NCBI RefSeq assembly: GCF_009857885.1
Contig: NZ_WWER01000005.1
Location: 326,269 to 390,268 of the forward strand
Length of the DNA stretch: 64,000 nucleotides
Direction: 5' to 3'
Source: Pusillimonas sp. TS35
GTDB lineage: Bacteria > Pseudomonadota > Gammaproteobacteria > Burkholderiales > Burkholderiaceae_B
The translations under genes were made by a program, and so were the position numbers. Shown one piece after another: positions 35,962-45,465 of this stretch (position 1 is its first letter; the number at the start of each line of letters is the position of its first letter). The notes beneath the pieces are model-generated. The model ran no database searches. It saw only the letters and a program-made list of their open reading frames with translations, and was not told the DNA's origin.

Positions 35962-36738
35962 ATGATGTGGTATATCGTGGCGGCGGGCGCGTTGGCAGCG
36001 GGCGGGGCAATTGGGTTTGCCGGCGGGGTGTTGGGTATTGGGGGCGGCTTGCTGGCCATCCCCTTGTTGGGTCTGGTGCTGGGCATGGACCAGCAGATGG
36101 CGCAGGGCACAGCCTTGGTCATGGTGGTGCCCGCGGTGCTGCTTACCTTGCGCAAATACAATCAGAACTCGCCTATCGATTTCAAATCGGCGGGTGCGGG
36201 CGCAGCGGGGGCCGTCGGCTTCACCTGGGTGGGCGCCAGGCTGGCGTTGGGCATGGATTCGGGCTTGTTGCGGATCATCTATGCACTGTTTGTGCTGGCC
36301 ATCGCTCTGTTCTATTTTCACCAGGCATACCGGGGGGCTCACGCCCGCCGGCCGCAGGCGCCGCGACGGCAGCCGCAAGAGTTTCATAAGGGCTGGTTCG
36401 CCTTGTTGGGCGTGGTCTGCGGATTGGCGGGTGGTATTTTCGGTGTGGGCGGCTCCGTGCTGGTGGTGCCCCTCATGACGACCGCCATGCAACTGAGCCA
36501 GACGGGGGCGCAGGCTATTGCATTGTCCATGGTGATACCGGGGTCTATCGTGGCACTGTTTACCTACACCGCCCACGGCCAGGCGGACTGGCTGGTGGGT
36601 GTGCCGCTGGCAATGGGCAGCCTGCTGTTCGTGCCCTATGGCGTTCGGCTGGCCTACGCCTTGCCAGAGCCGCGCCTGAAACTGATGTTTGCTTGCATGC
36701 TTGTGGTTATCATGGGCCTGTTGCTCCTGAAAGTATGA
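35962..36738 (+). CDS. TauE/SafE-family sulfite/organic anion exporter-like membrane protein
   Basis: A 258-residue protein with seven or eight hydrophobic segments in two related halves, each opening with a Gly-rich signature (FAGGVLGIGGGLLAIPLL and LAGGIFGVGGSVLVVPLM). The family is thought to export sulfite, sulfoacetate or other anions. It could dispose of sulfite from taurine use, but it lies 32 kb from tauABC and nothing nearby supports that, so this is speculation. Its stop overlaps the kdkA start (ATGA). Confidence 0.85.
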   Translation: MMWYIVAAGALAAGGAIGFAGGVLGIGGGLLAIPLLGLVLGMDQQMAQGTALVMVVPAVLLTLRKYNQNSPIDFKSAGAGAAGAVGFTWVGARLALGMDSGLLRIIYALFVLAIALFYFHQAYRGAHARRPQAPRRQPQEFHKGWFALLGVVCGLAGGIFGVGGSVLVVPLMTTAMQLSQTGAQAIALSMVIPGSIVALFTYTAHGQADWLVGVPLAMGSLLFVPYGVRLAYALPEPRLKLMFACMLVVIMGLLLLKV

Positions 36739-37475
36739 CCATGTCCGCATTGTCCGACCACGCCGCACCGATACGCGAGCTCCCTCTGCCGGGCGCTGGC
36801 GCCATGCGCTTTGACGCCAGTGTCATCACCGAGCCGGGTGGCTGGCTGTTCGACGCGGCCGATGCCAGGCTGGCTGCGCAGCCAGTAGCAGAGGGTGGCC
36901 GGCGGGCGGCCTGGTTTGTATCCGGCGACTTCGGCCAGGCGGTGCTGCGGCGCTACCGGCGCGGTGGCATGATGGCGCGGCTCAGCAACGACCGCTACGT
37001 CTGGGGCGGGCAGGGAAGCACTCGTTCATTTCTCGAGTTCGACGTGCTGCTTTATTTGTATCGACGTGGCCTGGCGGTGCCGCGCCCGCTTGCGGCGGCA
37101 TACTGGCGGCAGGGCCTCACTTATCGCGCAGCAATATTGGTGCAGCGGCTGGCCGGCACGGCCCCGCTGGCGCGATGCCTGGGCAGCGCGTCCCCGGCCG
37201 AGGTGGCGATGGCCGTTTTCGCAATACATGAAGCGGGTGTCTGGCATGCCGACCTGAACGCCTACAATATTCTGCTTGATCAGCAAGGCAAGGTATGGCT
37301 TATTGATTTCGACAAGGGCAGTGTGCGGTCGATGCTCTCCGCCGAGCGCCGTCAAGGCAATTTGCTGCGTCTGCGCCGTTCGCTGGCCAAGGTGGCCGGC
37401 GCGCAAGGGGTTGCCTGGTGGGAGGCGCTCAACCACGCTTATGCCCAACTCGGCAAGGCAAAGCCGTTGCCCTGA
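36735..37475 (+). CDS. kdkA: 3-deoxy-D-manno-octulosonic acid kinase KdkA
   Basis: A 246-residue kinase-fold protein. The catalytic loop HADLNAYNILLD (about residues 172-183) and metal-binding VWLIDFDKG are typical of KdkA/WaaP-like LPS kinases. KdkA phosphorylates position 4 of the single Kdo on lipid A in species with one Kdo, such as Bordetella and Haemophilus. The ATG at 36735 overlaps the preceding stop; another ATG two codons on is possible. The enzyme acts at the inner face of the cytoplasmic membrane. Confidence 0.88.
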   Translation: MTMSALSDHAAPIRELPLPGAGAMRFDASVITEPGGWLFDAADARLAAQPVAEGGRRAAWFVSGDFGQAVLRRYRRGGMMARLSNDRYVWGGQGSTRSFLEFDVLLYLYRRGLAVPRPLAAAYWRQGLTYRAAILVQRLAGTAPLARCLGSASPAEVAMAVFAIHEAGVWHADLNAYNILLDQQGKVWLIDFDKGSVRSMLSAERRQGNLLRLRRSLAKVAGAQGVAWWEALNHAYAQLGKAKPLP

Positions 37476-37602
37476 GGCGGGTTCCGCCGTCGGCCGCCCG
37501 TGCCCGAGATTCCGCCTAAAACGGCAAAGTGCAACACCTGCGCCGGAAAAGGCTTTATGATCTCGCCTTTTGGGTTTTTTGCACCGTCCGGGGAGGCTGG
37601 CA

Positions 37603-38703
37603 ATGACATACGCTGTGATGAAAACTCTGCTCGCAAGCGCCTTGACGGCGGCGGCGATCGCGCCGGCTGCGGCGCAGGACAAAGTCGTCAATGTATACAA
37701 TTGGGCCGAATACACCGCGCCCGACACGATTTCGGGCTTCGAGAAAGCCACGGGCATCAAGGTGCGCTACGACGTTTACGATAGCAACGACACCTTGCAG
37801 GCCAAGCTGCTTACCGGAAAATCCGGGTACGACGTGGTGGTGCCTTCCACGCACTATGCAGCACGCCAGATCGAAGGCGGGTTGTTCCAGAAGCTGGACA
37901 AGTCCAAACTTCCCAATCTCAAGTATCTGGACAAGAGCCTGATGGACATCGTTGCCGAAGTCGATCCCGGCAACCAGTATCTTGTGCCGTGGGGCTACGG
38001 TACCAATGGCCTTGGCTACAACGTCACCAAGGTGCGCGAAATCATGGGCGCCGACGCCAAGCTGGGCAGTTGGGACATGCTGTTCAAGCCTGAAAATGCC
38101 GAGAAGCTCAAAGCCTGCGGTATTTCGATTCTCGATGAGGCGGCGCAGGTCTTCCCCGCGGTGCTGCACTACCTGGGCAAGGATCCCAATAGCGGCAACC
38201 CCGACGACTACAAGGCCGCGCTGGAGCTGCTCAAGTCCATCCGTCCCTATGTGCGCCAATTCAGTTCGTCGGGCTATATCGATGAGCTTGCCGCCGGCGA
38301 TCTGTGCATGGTCTACGGCTTTTCAGGCGATGTCATGATTGCCGCAAGTCGCGCCAAGCAGGCCGGCAAGTCCTACACGATCGACTACTACATTCCCGAG
38401 GGCGGCGCCCCGATCTGGTTCGATACCATGGCCATTCCTAAAGATGCGGCCAACGTCGATGAGGCTCATGCCTTCATCAACTACATTGAGACCCCCGAGG
38501 TGCATGCGGCTATCACCAACACCATGTTCTACCCTAACGCCAACAAAGAGGCGCGCAAACATGTGGTCAAAGAGGTGGCGGACAATCCGATGATCTATCC
38601 GTCCGAGGCCGTTGCCAAAACGCTTTACGTTATCAAACCCCAGTCCCTGCGTCTGCAGCGCCTGCAGACGCGCATGTGGGCTGAGCTCAAGTCGGGCCGC
38701 TAG
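37603..38703 (+). CDS. potF: Polyamine (putrescine) ABC transporter binding protein PotF
   Basis: A 366-residue periplasmic binding protein. The signal peptide (MKTLLASALTAAAIAPAAAQ) is cleaved near residue 25, and VVNVYNWAEYTAPDTISGFE is the typical PotF/PotD opening. Ligand-region segments include PSTHYAARQI, VPWGYGTNGLGYN and PEGGAPIWFDTMAIP. A GGGGAGG ribosome site sets the start at 37603. It heads potFGHI. Putrescine is the likely substrate by similarity to PotF; spermidine or other polyamines remain possible. Confidence 0.92.
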   Translation: MTYAVMKTLLASALTAAAIAPAAAQDKVVNVYNWAEYTAPDTISGFEKATGIKVRYDVYDSNDTLQAKLLTGKSGYDVVVPSTHYAARQIEGGLFQKLDKSKLPNLKYLDKSLMDIVAEVDPGNQYLVPWGYGTNGLGYNVTKVREIMGADAKLGSWDMLFKPENAEKLKACGISILDEAAQVFPAVLHYLGKDPNSGNPDDYKAALELLKSIRPYVRQFSSSGYIDELAAGDLCMVYGFSGDVMIAASRAKQAGKSYTIDYYIPEGGAPIWFDTMAIPKDAANVDEAHAFINYIETPEVHAAITNTMFYPNANKEARKHVVKEVADNPMIYPSEAVAKTLYVIKPQSLRLQRLQTRMWAELKSGR

Positions 38704-38708
38704 CCGCT

Positions 38709-39839
38709 ATGTCTGATACTCGTTCTGTCTCTGTTCCCTGGTCGGGCGATGCGGATGAGTTCGTCCGCATTGAGGATGTCGTCAAGATCTTTGGCGACAC
38801 CGTCGCCGTGCGGTCTGTCAATCTATCCGTGCGCCGGCACGAAATCTTCGCGCTGTTGGGCAGTTCGGGCTGCGGCAAATCCACATTGCTGCGCATGCTG
38901 GCGGGCTTCGAGGAGGCCACGTCGGGCCGTATCTTTCTCGACAACGAAGACATCACCAGCCTGCCGCCCTACAAGCGGCCGGTCAACATGATGTTCCAGT
39001 CCTACGCGTTGTTTCCCCACATGTCGGTGGAAGCCAACGTTGCGTTCGGCCTCAAACAGGAAGGGGTACCCGCCAACGAAATCCACGAGCGCGTGTTTGA
39101 AGCGCTGGATCTGGTGCAATTGGCGGGCTATGCGCGCCGCAAGCCGCATCAGTTGTCGGGCGGCCAGCAGCAGCGTGTCGCGTTGGCGCGCAGCCTGGTC
39201 AAGCGCCCGAAGCTGTTGTTGCTCGATGAACCCATGTCGGCGCTGGACAAGCAGATCCGCCAGGCAACACAAATAGAACTGGTCAAGATTCTCGAACAGG
39301 TCGGGGTAACCTGCATTATGGTGACGCACGATCAGGAAGAAGCCATGACCATGGCCGATCGTCTGGCCGTCATGACAGATGGGCAGATCGTGCAGTGCGG
39401 CACGCCGCACGATGTCTATGCGTTTCCAAATTCGCGGTTCGTGGCCGGCTTTATCGGGTCTACCAATCTGTTCACCGGTGTCATCACGGTCGATGAGCCC
39501 GATCACGTTCTGATCGAAAGCCCCGAGCTCACACGCCCGCTGTACGTCAACCACGGCGTGAGCGAGCCCCTGGGCATGGACATCCACGTGTCGGTGCGGC
39601 CCGAAAACATACGGGTGCTGCGCCACGCCCCCGACACTGAATCCAATTGGGGGCACGGCATGGTCACGCACGTGGCCTGGATGGGGGCCTATGCGCGCTA
39701 CCAGGTGCGGCTGGATGCCGGCCAGAACGTGGAGGCGCATGTGCCGAGCCAGTTGCTGGCCCAGGCCGACGCGCCTGGTGTGGATGAAGAGGTGTACCTG
39801 GCTTGGTCCAGCGACAGCGCAACGGTATTGTCGTCATGA
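38709..39839 (+). CDS. potG: Polyamine ABC transporter ATP-binding protein PotG
   Basis: A 376-residue ABC ATPase. Walker A GSSGCGKSTLLRML (about residue 52), signature LSGGQQQRVALARSL, Walker B LLLLDEPMSALD and switch His THDQEEAMTM are followed by a C-terminal TOBE regulatory domain (about residues 290-370). It starts five bases after potF and overlaps potH by four bases. It energises uptake of polyamine by PotF-PotHI. Confidence 0.93.
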   Translation: MSDTRSVSVPWSGDADEFVRIEDVVKIFGDTVAVRSVNLSVRRHEIFALLGSSGCGKSTLLRMLAGFEEATSGRIFLDNEDITSLPPYKRPVNMMFQSYALFPHMSVEANVAFGLKQEGVPANEIHERVFEALDLVQLAGYARRKPHQLSGGQQQRVALARSLVKRPKLLLLDEPMSALDKQIRQATQIELVKILEQVGVTCIMVTHDQEEAMTMADRLAVMTDGQIVQCGTPHDVYAFPNSRFVAGFIGSTNLFTGVITVDEPDHVLIESPELTRPLYVNHGVSEPLGMDIHVSVRPENIRVLRHAPDTESNWGHGMVTHVAWMGAYARYQVRLDAGQNVEAHVPSQLLAQADAPGVDEEVYLAWSSDSATVLSS

Positions 39840-40753
39840 AGAAGCCCGACTGGCACTTGCCGCGGGGGCGGCGCTGGCTCGCCATCGCGGGGCCCTACGC
39901 TTGGTTGTCGCTGTTCCTGTTGGTGCCTTTCCTGCTGGTGCTCAAGATCAGCTTTGCCGATCTGCAGTTCGGGGTTCCGCCCTACACACCGTTGGCGGCG
40001 CTCAAAGACGAAGTGCTCACCATTGCGTTGAGCCTGCGCGGATATGCGCTGCTCTTCACCGACAGCCTGTATATCGCCACCTATCTCAATTCTGTGAAGA
40101 TGGCACTGATCAGCACGGCCTGTTGCGTGCTGATCGGCTATCCCATGGCCTATTACATTGCGCGTTCGAGCCCCTCTGTGCGCAATGTACTGTTGCTGGG
40201 CGTAATCCTGCCATTCTGGACATCGCTGCTGCTGCGGGTTTATGCCTGGGTGGGTATTTTGCGCAACGACGGGCTGCTCAACAACCTGCTGCTGTGGCTG
40301 GGCGTGATCGATACGCCGCTTGAAATCTATCGTACCGACCTGGCGGTTTACATCGGCCTGGTCTATGCCTATCTGCCGTTTTTCATCCTGCCCTTATACG
40401 CCAATCTGGTCAAGCTGGATGTGCGGCTGCTCGAGGCTGCTTACGATCTCGGCGCGCGGCCTTGGCGCGCATTTCTCACGATCACGTTGCCTCTGTCTAT
40501 GCCGGGCGTAGTGGCGGGTGCCATGCTGGTGTTCATCCCCACGGTGGGCGAATACGTCATTCCCGAGATGCTGGGAGGTGCCGATACCCTGATGATGGGT
40601 CGCGTTATGTGGAACGAGTTCTTCAACAATGCCGACTGGCCCATGGCGGCTGCCGTAACGGTGGTGATGGTCGGTTTACTGTTGATCCCGTTGGTCTTGT
40701 TCCAGTACAACCAGGTGCGGCAGATCGAAAGCCGCGCACGAGGTGAGCGATGA
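39836..40753 (+). CDS. potH: Polyamine ABC transporter permease PotH
   Basis: A 305-residue inner-membrane permease with six hydrophobic segments. The ATPase-contact loop is LLEAAYDLGARPWRAFLTIT and the family landmark is FIPTVGEYVIPEMLGG. It pairs with PotI. The ATG at 39836 overlaps the potG stop (ATGA); the frame upstream to 39803 lies inside potG. Confidence 0.93.
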   Translation: MKKPDWHLPRGRRWLAIAGPYAWLSLFLLVPFLLVLKISFADLQFGVPPYTPLAALKDEVLTIALSLRGYALLFTDSLYIATYLNSVKMALISTACCVLIGYPMAYYIARSSPSVRNVLLLGVILPFWTSLLLRVYAWVGILRNDGLLNNLLLWLGVIDTPLEIYRTDLAVYIGLVYAYLPFFILPLYANLVKLDVRLLEAAYDLGARPWRAFLTITLPLSMPGVVAGAMLVFIPTVGEYVIPEMLGGADTLMMGRVMWNEFFNNADWPMAAAVTVVMVGLLLIPLVLFQYNQVRQIESRARGER

Positions 40754-41562
40754 CGCGTCCGCATCCCGTATGGCGCGCACTGGCGCTTGGGTTGGGTTTT
40801 GCCTTCCTTTATTTGCCAATTCTGTCGCTGATGGTGTTTTCCTTCAACGATTCGGCCATGGTCACTTCATGGAGCGGTTTCTCGTTGCGCTGGTACGTGT
40901 CGCTGTTCAATGACAGCGCTTTGCTCAGTGCGGCCAGGCTCTCGCTGTTGATTGCGGCGCTCACTGCGACGGCCGCAGTCGCCATCGGGACTTGGGCGGG
41001 CTACGTATTGGCGCGCATGGGTCGTTTTCGCGGCTTTGGTCTTTATATCGGCATGTTGAGCGCGCCGCTGGTCATGCCGGAAGTCGTGCTGGGCATTTCG
41101 CTGCTGCTGATGTTCGTTGAAATACGCGATATTCTCGGCTGGCCGGCGGGCAATGGCGTTTTCACAATCTGGGTAGGGCACACGACGCTCTGCATGGCGT
41201 ATGTGGCGGTGATTATCCAGTCGCGTATACGCGATCTCGATCGCTCGCTCGAAGAGGCGGCGCTCGACCTGGGCGCCACGCCGCTCAAGGTATTTTTCGT
41301 GATTACGCTGCCCTTGATCTTTCCGGCATTGATGGCCGCCTGGCTGCTCGCCTTCACGTTATCGCTCGATGACGTCGTCATCGCGTCGTTTCTGTCAGGG
41401 CCGGGCTACACCACACTGCCACTCGAGGTGTTTTCGCGGGTGCGCCTGGGGCTCAAGCCCGAGATCAATGCCCTGGCAACCTTGTTCATCCTTGCGGTGG
41501 GCATCTGCGTGATCGTGGCGAACCGCATCCAGATCCGCCGTGCCGCCAGGGTCTCTGAATAA
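40750..41562 (+). CDS. potI: Polyamine ABC transporter permease PotI
   Basis: A 270-residue permease with about six hydrophobic segments and the loop LEEAALDLGATPLKVFFVIT. The segment FSFNDSAMVTSWSGFSLRWY is characteristic of PotI/PotC. It overlaps potH by four bases and is the last gene of potFGHI. Putrescine-degrading enzymes are not adjacent. Confidence 0.93.
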   Translation: MTRPHPVWRALALGLGFAFLYLPILSLMVFSFNDSAMVTSWSGFSLRWYVSLFNDSALLSAARLSLLIAALTATAAVAIGTWAGYVLARMGRFRGFGLYIGMLSAPLVMPEVVLGISLLLMFVEIRDILGWPAGNGVFTIWVGHTTLCMAYVAVIIQSRIRDLDRSLEEAALDLGATPLKVFFVITLPLIFPALMAAWLLAFTLSLDDVVIASFLSGPGYTTLPLEVFSRVRLGLKPEINALATLFILAVGICVIVANRIQIRRAARVSE

Positions 41563-41575
41563 CAGGAGTTTATCC

Positions 41576-41932
41576 ATGCAAGGTGTTCAGCTTTACGGGC
41601 TGGAAAAATGCGACACTTGTGTCAAGGCGCGGGCATGGCTCGCGAACCACGGCGTGAAGGCGGTGTTCGTCGATTACCGCAACCATCCAGTGCCGCCCGC
41701 TACGCTCACGCAATGGGCGCAGGCACTGGGCGGCTGGGAAAAGCTCGTCAATCGGGCCTCGATGACTTGGCGCAATCTGCCCGAATCGCGTAAAGCGCCC
41801 GGTTCGGCGCAAGACTGGCTGGCGCTCATTGCCGAGTTTCCCGCGCTGGTGCGCCGGCCCGTCGCCGTGGATGCCGAGGGCAGTGTGAGTGTGGGCTTTT
41901 CCGACAAGAAGTACACTGAGCGCTTCATCTGA
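41576..41932 (+). CDS. Spx/ArsC-like (YffB-type) thioredoxin-fold protein
   Basis: A 118-residue protein with the arsenate reductase-like fold. Its CDTC motif near the N-terminus (residues 11-14), a later Arg-containing segment [10 protein letters not shown] and [10 protein letters not shown] fit the YffB/Spx subfamily rather than a confirmed arsenate reductase. YffB-type proteins are glutathione-linked and of uncertain role. The start follows an AGGAG site 13 bases after potI; rpiA follows 13 bases later. Confidence 0.85.
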   Translation: MQGVQLYGLEKCDTCVKARAWLANHGVKAVFVDYRNHPVPPATLTQWAQALGGWEKLVNRASMTWRNLPESRKAPGSAQDWLALIAEFPALVRRPVAVDAEGSVSVGFSDKKYTERFI

Positions 41933-41945
41933 ACCGCCAACTATC

Positions 41946-42629
41946 ATGCTTGATCAATCACAGCTCAAACGCAATGCGGCCGACGCTGCCGTCGAATATA
42001 TTCTCCCCATGCTGGCGCCCGGCGTCATTATTGGGGTTGGCACCGGGTCCACGGTCGATCTATTCATTGATGCGCTGGCCGTACACAAGGGGCGCTTTCT
42101 GGGCGCGGTGTCCAGTTCCGAGCGCAGCGCCGAGCGCCTGCGGGGCCACGGCATCGATGTCTTCGATCTGAACGAGGTCGATAGCATGCCCGTCTATGTC
42201 GACGGGGCCGATGAGGTCGATGCCGCGCTCAACATGATCAAAGGCGGTGGCGGCGCACTGACCCGCGAGAAAATCGTTGCCTCGGTAGCGGAGCGCTTTG
42301 TATGCATCGTCGATGAGTCCAAGGTGGTGCGGCAATTGGGCCGCTTCCCGCTGCCGATCGAGGTCATCCCCATGGCGCGCGAAGCCGTTGCCCGCCGTCT
42401 TGCCGGCTTGGGCGGCCAGCCTGCACTGCGTACAGGCTTCATTACCGACAACGGCTGCGAAATCCTTGACGTGTCGGGCCTGGATATTCACGACCCCGAC
42501 GTCATGGAAAGCCGCATCAACAACATCCCTGGCGTTGTCAGTTGCGGTCTGTTCGCTCTGTCGGGCGCCAATATCGCGCTGGTGTCGGGCCAATCAGGCG
42601 TGCGGCGCATGGTGCCTGCCGGCGCGTGA
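41946..42629 (+). CDS. rpiA: Ribose-5-phosphate isomerase A
   Basis: A 227-residue enzyme that interconverts ribose 5-phosphate and ribulose 5-phosphate. Typical motifs are [42 protein letters not shown] split over two segments with the catalytic Glu and Asp, and [18 protein letters not shown]. The ATG at 41946 starts the usual [18 protein letters not shown]-terminus; the frame from 41889 overlaps the gene before. It acts in the cytosolic pentose phosphate pathway. Confidence 0.96.
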   Translation: MLDQSQLKRNAADAAVEYILPMLAPGVIIGVGTGSTVDLFIDALAVHKGRFLGAVSSSERSAERLRGHGIDVFDLNEVDSMPVYVDGADEVDAALNMIKGGGGALTREKIVASVAERFVCIVDESKVVRQLGRFPLPIEVIPMAREAVARRLAGLGGQPALRTGFITDNGCEILDVSGLDIHDPDVMESRINNIPGVVSCGLFALSGANIALVSGQSGVRRMVPAGA

Positions 42630-42643
42630 TGCCGGTCATCATC

Positions 42644-42661
42644 ATGTCATAAATTTGTTAT
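42644..42661 (+). promoter_or_regulatory. PHO box (PhoB site) upstream of phoU
   Basis: ATGTCAT-AAAT-TTGTTAT matches the two-repeat PhoB consensus CTGTCAT-AAAT-CTGTCAT at 6 of 7 and 5 of 7 positions in the repeats, with the AT spacer intact. About ten bases on, at 42671-42679, TATTGATAT offers a -10, the distance normal for PhoB-activated promoters. phoU starts at 42758. Confidence 0.7.
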
Positions 42662-42757
42662 ATGCTTGCGTATTGATATTGCCGGGTCGATCGAGGTGCG
42701 CATTGTGCCGCGCATCGCGCCTGGCCGCACACATATAATTGCTGTACAGAGGCCACC

Positions 42758-43483
42758 ATGACTGAGCACACCAACAAGCAGTTTCATTCCGATCTCGAAA
42801 CCACGCGCTCACTGTTTCTGCAGATGGGCGGGCTGGTGGAGTCCATGGTCAGGGAGGGTATGGATGCCCTGGCAAGCGGTGATCTCAGCCTGGTCGAAAC
42901 GGTTCGCGAACGCGAAAAAGAAGTCAATCGCCTTGAGGTCGAAATCGATGAGCGTATTGGCCTGCTGATCGCCCGCAATCAGCCTACGGCGGGCGATCTG
43001 CGCCTGTTGCTGTCGGTATCCAAGATGCTCACCGACATGGAGCGCTGCGGCGATGAGGCCGAGAAAATCGCCAAAATGGCGCGCCGTCTGCATGAAAGCA
43101 ACGAGCGCTACGAGCCAGTCGTCGAACTGCGCCACATGGCCACATGCGTCGCGGGCATGATCCACGATGCGCTTGACGCCTTTGCCCGCATGGACCCAAT
43201 CCACGCGGCAACCGTCGTGCGCAACGACAAGGAAGTCGACCGCGAATGGAAGGGGTCGCTGCGTCACATCATCACCTACATGATTGAAGATCCGCGCACC
43301 ATTTCGCGCTCGATTGATCTCATCTTCATCGCGCGCGCCCTTGAGCGCATCGGCGACCACGCCAAGAATATGGCCGAACGGGTCATTTACATGGTGCACG
43401 GCGACGATGTCCGCCACACCGGCGTCAAAGCCACCGAGCGTGTCGCCCGCGGCGAGTCAGCCGACGAAGACGACAAGGCCTGA
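42758..43483 (+). CDS. phoU: Phosphate signalling regulator PhoU
   Basis: A 241-residue all-helical protein made of two PhoU repeats, each with an acidic metal-binding motif (ERCGDEAEKIAKMARR in the first; ALERIGDHAKNMAERVIY in the second). PhoU links the Pst phosphate importer with the PhoR sensor and restrains the Pho response. Here it is not beside pstSCAB or phoBR but has its own PHO box. A strong bidirectional terminator follows. Confidence 0.95.
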   Translation: MTEHTNKQFHSDLETTRSLFLQMGGLVESMVREGMDALASGDLSLVETVREREKEVNRLEVEIDERIGLLIARNQPTAGDLRLLLSVSKMLTDMERCGDEAEKIAKMARRLHESNERYEPVVELRHMATCVAGMIHDALDAFARMDPIHAATVVRNDKEVDREWKGSLRHIITYMIEDPRTISRSIDLIFIARALERIGDHAKNMAERVIYMVHGDDVRHTGVKATERVARGESADEDDKA

Positions 43484-43582
43484 GAAGCGGCAGGCACAAG
43501 CGCGCTGGCGCTGGCTACCTGCGCCGCCTTACCGCCGCAGAACGGCTCCGCACTCGCGTGGCACACGCGGTTGATGGGCGAT

Positions 43583-43606
43583 AAAAAGGGGGCATGCCCC
43601 CTTTTT
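43583..43606. terminator. Bidirectional terminator between phoU and yggX
   Basis: AAAAAGGGGG and CCCCCTTTTT pair perfectly around CATG. Both strands therefore read a GC stem followed by a T-run. It lies 99 bases after phoU and 19 bases after the yggX stop, serving both converging genes. Confidence 0.93.
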
Positions 43607-43625
43607 CTGTGTGCGTGTTAGCGCT

Positions 43626-43898
43626 TCATTCGGATGGCGGTACGTAGCCTTGTGCCTCGACGTCTGCATCTTCGAACAGAAACTTCTCCATTTGCTGGGC
43701 CAGGTATTTGCGGGCTCGGGCATCGGCAAGGTTGAGGCGGTTTTCGTTTACCAGGCGGGTTTGCGTCTGTATCCATTGCGCCCATGCCTGCTTGGACACG
43801 TTTTGCCAGATGCGTACGCCTAGATCGCCGGGGTAGGGGGGGAAGTCCAGCCCTTCGGCCTCGCGCTTGAGTTTTACACAGTGAACCATGCGAGCCAT
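43626..43898 (-). CDS. Probable Fe(2+)-trafficking protein YggX
   Basis: A 90-residue protein that begins [19 protein letters not shown], the canonical YggX opening with its conserved Cys, and continues [20 protein letters not shown] and [16 protein letters not shown]. YggX protects iron-sulfur clusters from oxidation and may carry iron. The longer frame to 43985 adds an unrelated basic stretch. It lies 167 bases after argA on the same strand and may be co-transcribed. Confidence 0.93.
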   Translation of the reverse strand: MARMVHCVKLKREAEGLDFPPYPGDLGVRIWQNVSKQAWAQWIQTQTRLVNENRLNLADARARKYLAQQMEKFLFEDADVEAQGYVPPSE

Positions 43899-44065
43899 GT
43901 CGGATATACCTCTGCAAATTGGGGGTTGATAAGCCAGCCGGCGCGTAAACGAGCACGCATTGCGCTTATATTGCACGTTATGCATGGCGCGGCGGTGCGT
44001 GCCGCGCTATGCGCCATGCCTGGGCGTGCGCCAAAGTATGCCTCATTTTACCGTCCGCAGCGGCG

Positions 44066-45427
44066 CTACAGCTTCTTGATGAAAACCAGGCTGTTGCGCG
44101 AACGGTTGTAGTGCGCCTGCTTCTCCTTGGGCAGGTCCGACACACCACCGCGCACGAAGCCGCGTTTCATGAACCAGTGCGACGTGCGTGTGGTGAGCAC
44201 GAACAGCCGTTTGGCGCCCATGGCGCGCGCTCGGCTTTCAGTGTGGCGCAGCAGCATTTCACCTTCGCCGGTGCCCTGCCATTCGGGATGTACGATGAGG
44301 CAGGCCATCTCGGCCATGTCGTCTTCCAGATAGGGGATGAGCGACACACAGCCGTAGATGACGCCGTCGTGTTCGAGTACGGTAAAGCGTTCGAGATCGC
44401 GCTCGATGACTGAACGGCCGCGCGGCACAAGCGTGCCGTCGGCCTCCAACGGCTCAATAAGCTGTACGATCGCGCCAATATCGTCGACGGTGGCCGGGCG
44501 CAGATCGTCCAGCGTATCTTCGACCACCATTGTGCCGACGCCATCGTGGGTGAAGATCTCCAGCAATACGGAGCCGTCCAGCGTATAGGGCACCAAGTGT
44601 GCGCGTGCCACGCCGCGCTTTACGGCCAGCGAGGCGTGGGTCAGAAACCTTGCCGTGTCGTCGTCCAGCGCGCCACCGGCCAGCAGCAGCTTGTCCGCAT
44701 CCTCGCGTGCGAGCTCTGTATCTACTGAACCGTCGGTATTGCGAATGGTGCAATCCTGGGTCAGGAAGATGAGTTTCTCGGCGCGCAGTGCAACCGCGGC
44801 GCTGGTGGCAAGGTCTTCCATGGCCAGGTTGAACGCCTCGCCGGTGGGCGAGAAGCCCAGAGGAGACAGCAGCACGATGGCGCGCTGGTGCATGATGCTG
44901 TTCATGGCATCGACGTCCATCTTGCGCACTGCGCCGGTGTGGAGGTAATCGACGCCGTCGATTACGCCTACCGGCCGGGCGGTGACGAAGTTGCCTGAAA
45001 TTACGCGGATCTGCGCGTGCGACATGGGCGTATTGGGCAGCCCCTGGCTGAAAGCGGCTTCGATGTCCAGGCGGATTTCACCCGCCGCTTCTTTGGCGCA
45101 TTCAAGCGCCTCGGGGGTGGTGGGCTCGGTGCCGCTGCCAAACTGGGTGGCAAAACCCTTGAGACGCAGTTGTTCGTTGACTTGCGGGCGCGAGCCATGC
45201 ACCAGCACCAGCTTGACGCCCAGCGACGACAGCAGGGAAAGGTCTTGGATGAGCGCGTTGAGCACGCCATCGCGCACCAGTTCGCCGCCGAAGCCGATGA
45301 CAAAGGTTTTGCCCCGAAAATCATGTACATAAGGAGCGACCTCGCGAAACCATCGCACAAACTGAGCCGGCGCGAACTCGGGCGCGTCTTGTGCGGAAAA
45401 CGTGATGTCGGCGTCTGGCGTGGTCAT
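44066..45427 (-). CDS. argA: Amino-acid N-acetyltransferase (N-acetylglutamate synthase)
   Basis: A 453-residue two-domain enzyme that acetylates glutamate, the first step of arginine synthesis. An N-terminal amino-acid-kinase domain (about residues 25-290; FVIGFGGELVRDG, VLVHGSRPQVNEQL) is probably the arginine-sensing part. A C-terminal GNAT domain (about 300-450) has the acetyl-CoA loop near HPEWQGTGEGEMLL. The ATG at 45427 matches the family; the open frame continues to 46957 only because it runs antisense through hrpA. Confidence 0.95.
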   Translation of the reverse strand: MTTPDADITFSAQDAPEFAPAQFVRWFREVAPYVHDFRGKTFVIGFGGELVRDGVLNALIQDLSLLSSLGVKLVLVHGSRPQVNEQLRLKGFATQFGSGTEPTTPEALECAKEAAGEIRLDIEAAFSQGLPNTPMSHAQIRVISGNFVTARPVGVIDGVDYLHTGAVRKMDVDAMNSIMHQRAIVLLSPLGFSPTGEAFNLAMEDLATSAAVALRAEKLIFLTQDCTIRNTDGSVDTELAREDADKLLLAGGALDDDTARFLTHASLAVKRGVARAHLVPYTLDGSVLLEIFTHDGVGTMVVEDTLDDLRPATVDDIGAIVQLIEPLEADGTLVPRGRSVIERDLERFTVLEHDGVIYGCVSLIPYLEDDMAEMACLIVHPEWQGTGEGEMLLRHTESRARAMGAKRLFVLTTRTSHWFMKRGFVRGGVSDLPKEKQAHYNRSRNSLVFIKKL

Positions 45428-45465
45428 GGGCGATGCGGTCCGGGGAAAGTTGCTGCAGTCAAAAT

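Noticed and set aside
35962..36738. TauE/SafE exporter as part of the taurine system
   Set aside because: It lies 32 kb from tauABC in an unrelated gene chain; the family name alone is no evidence.
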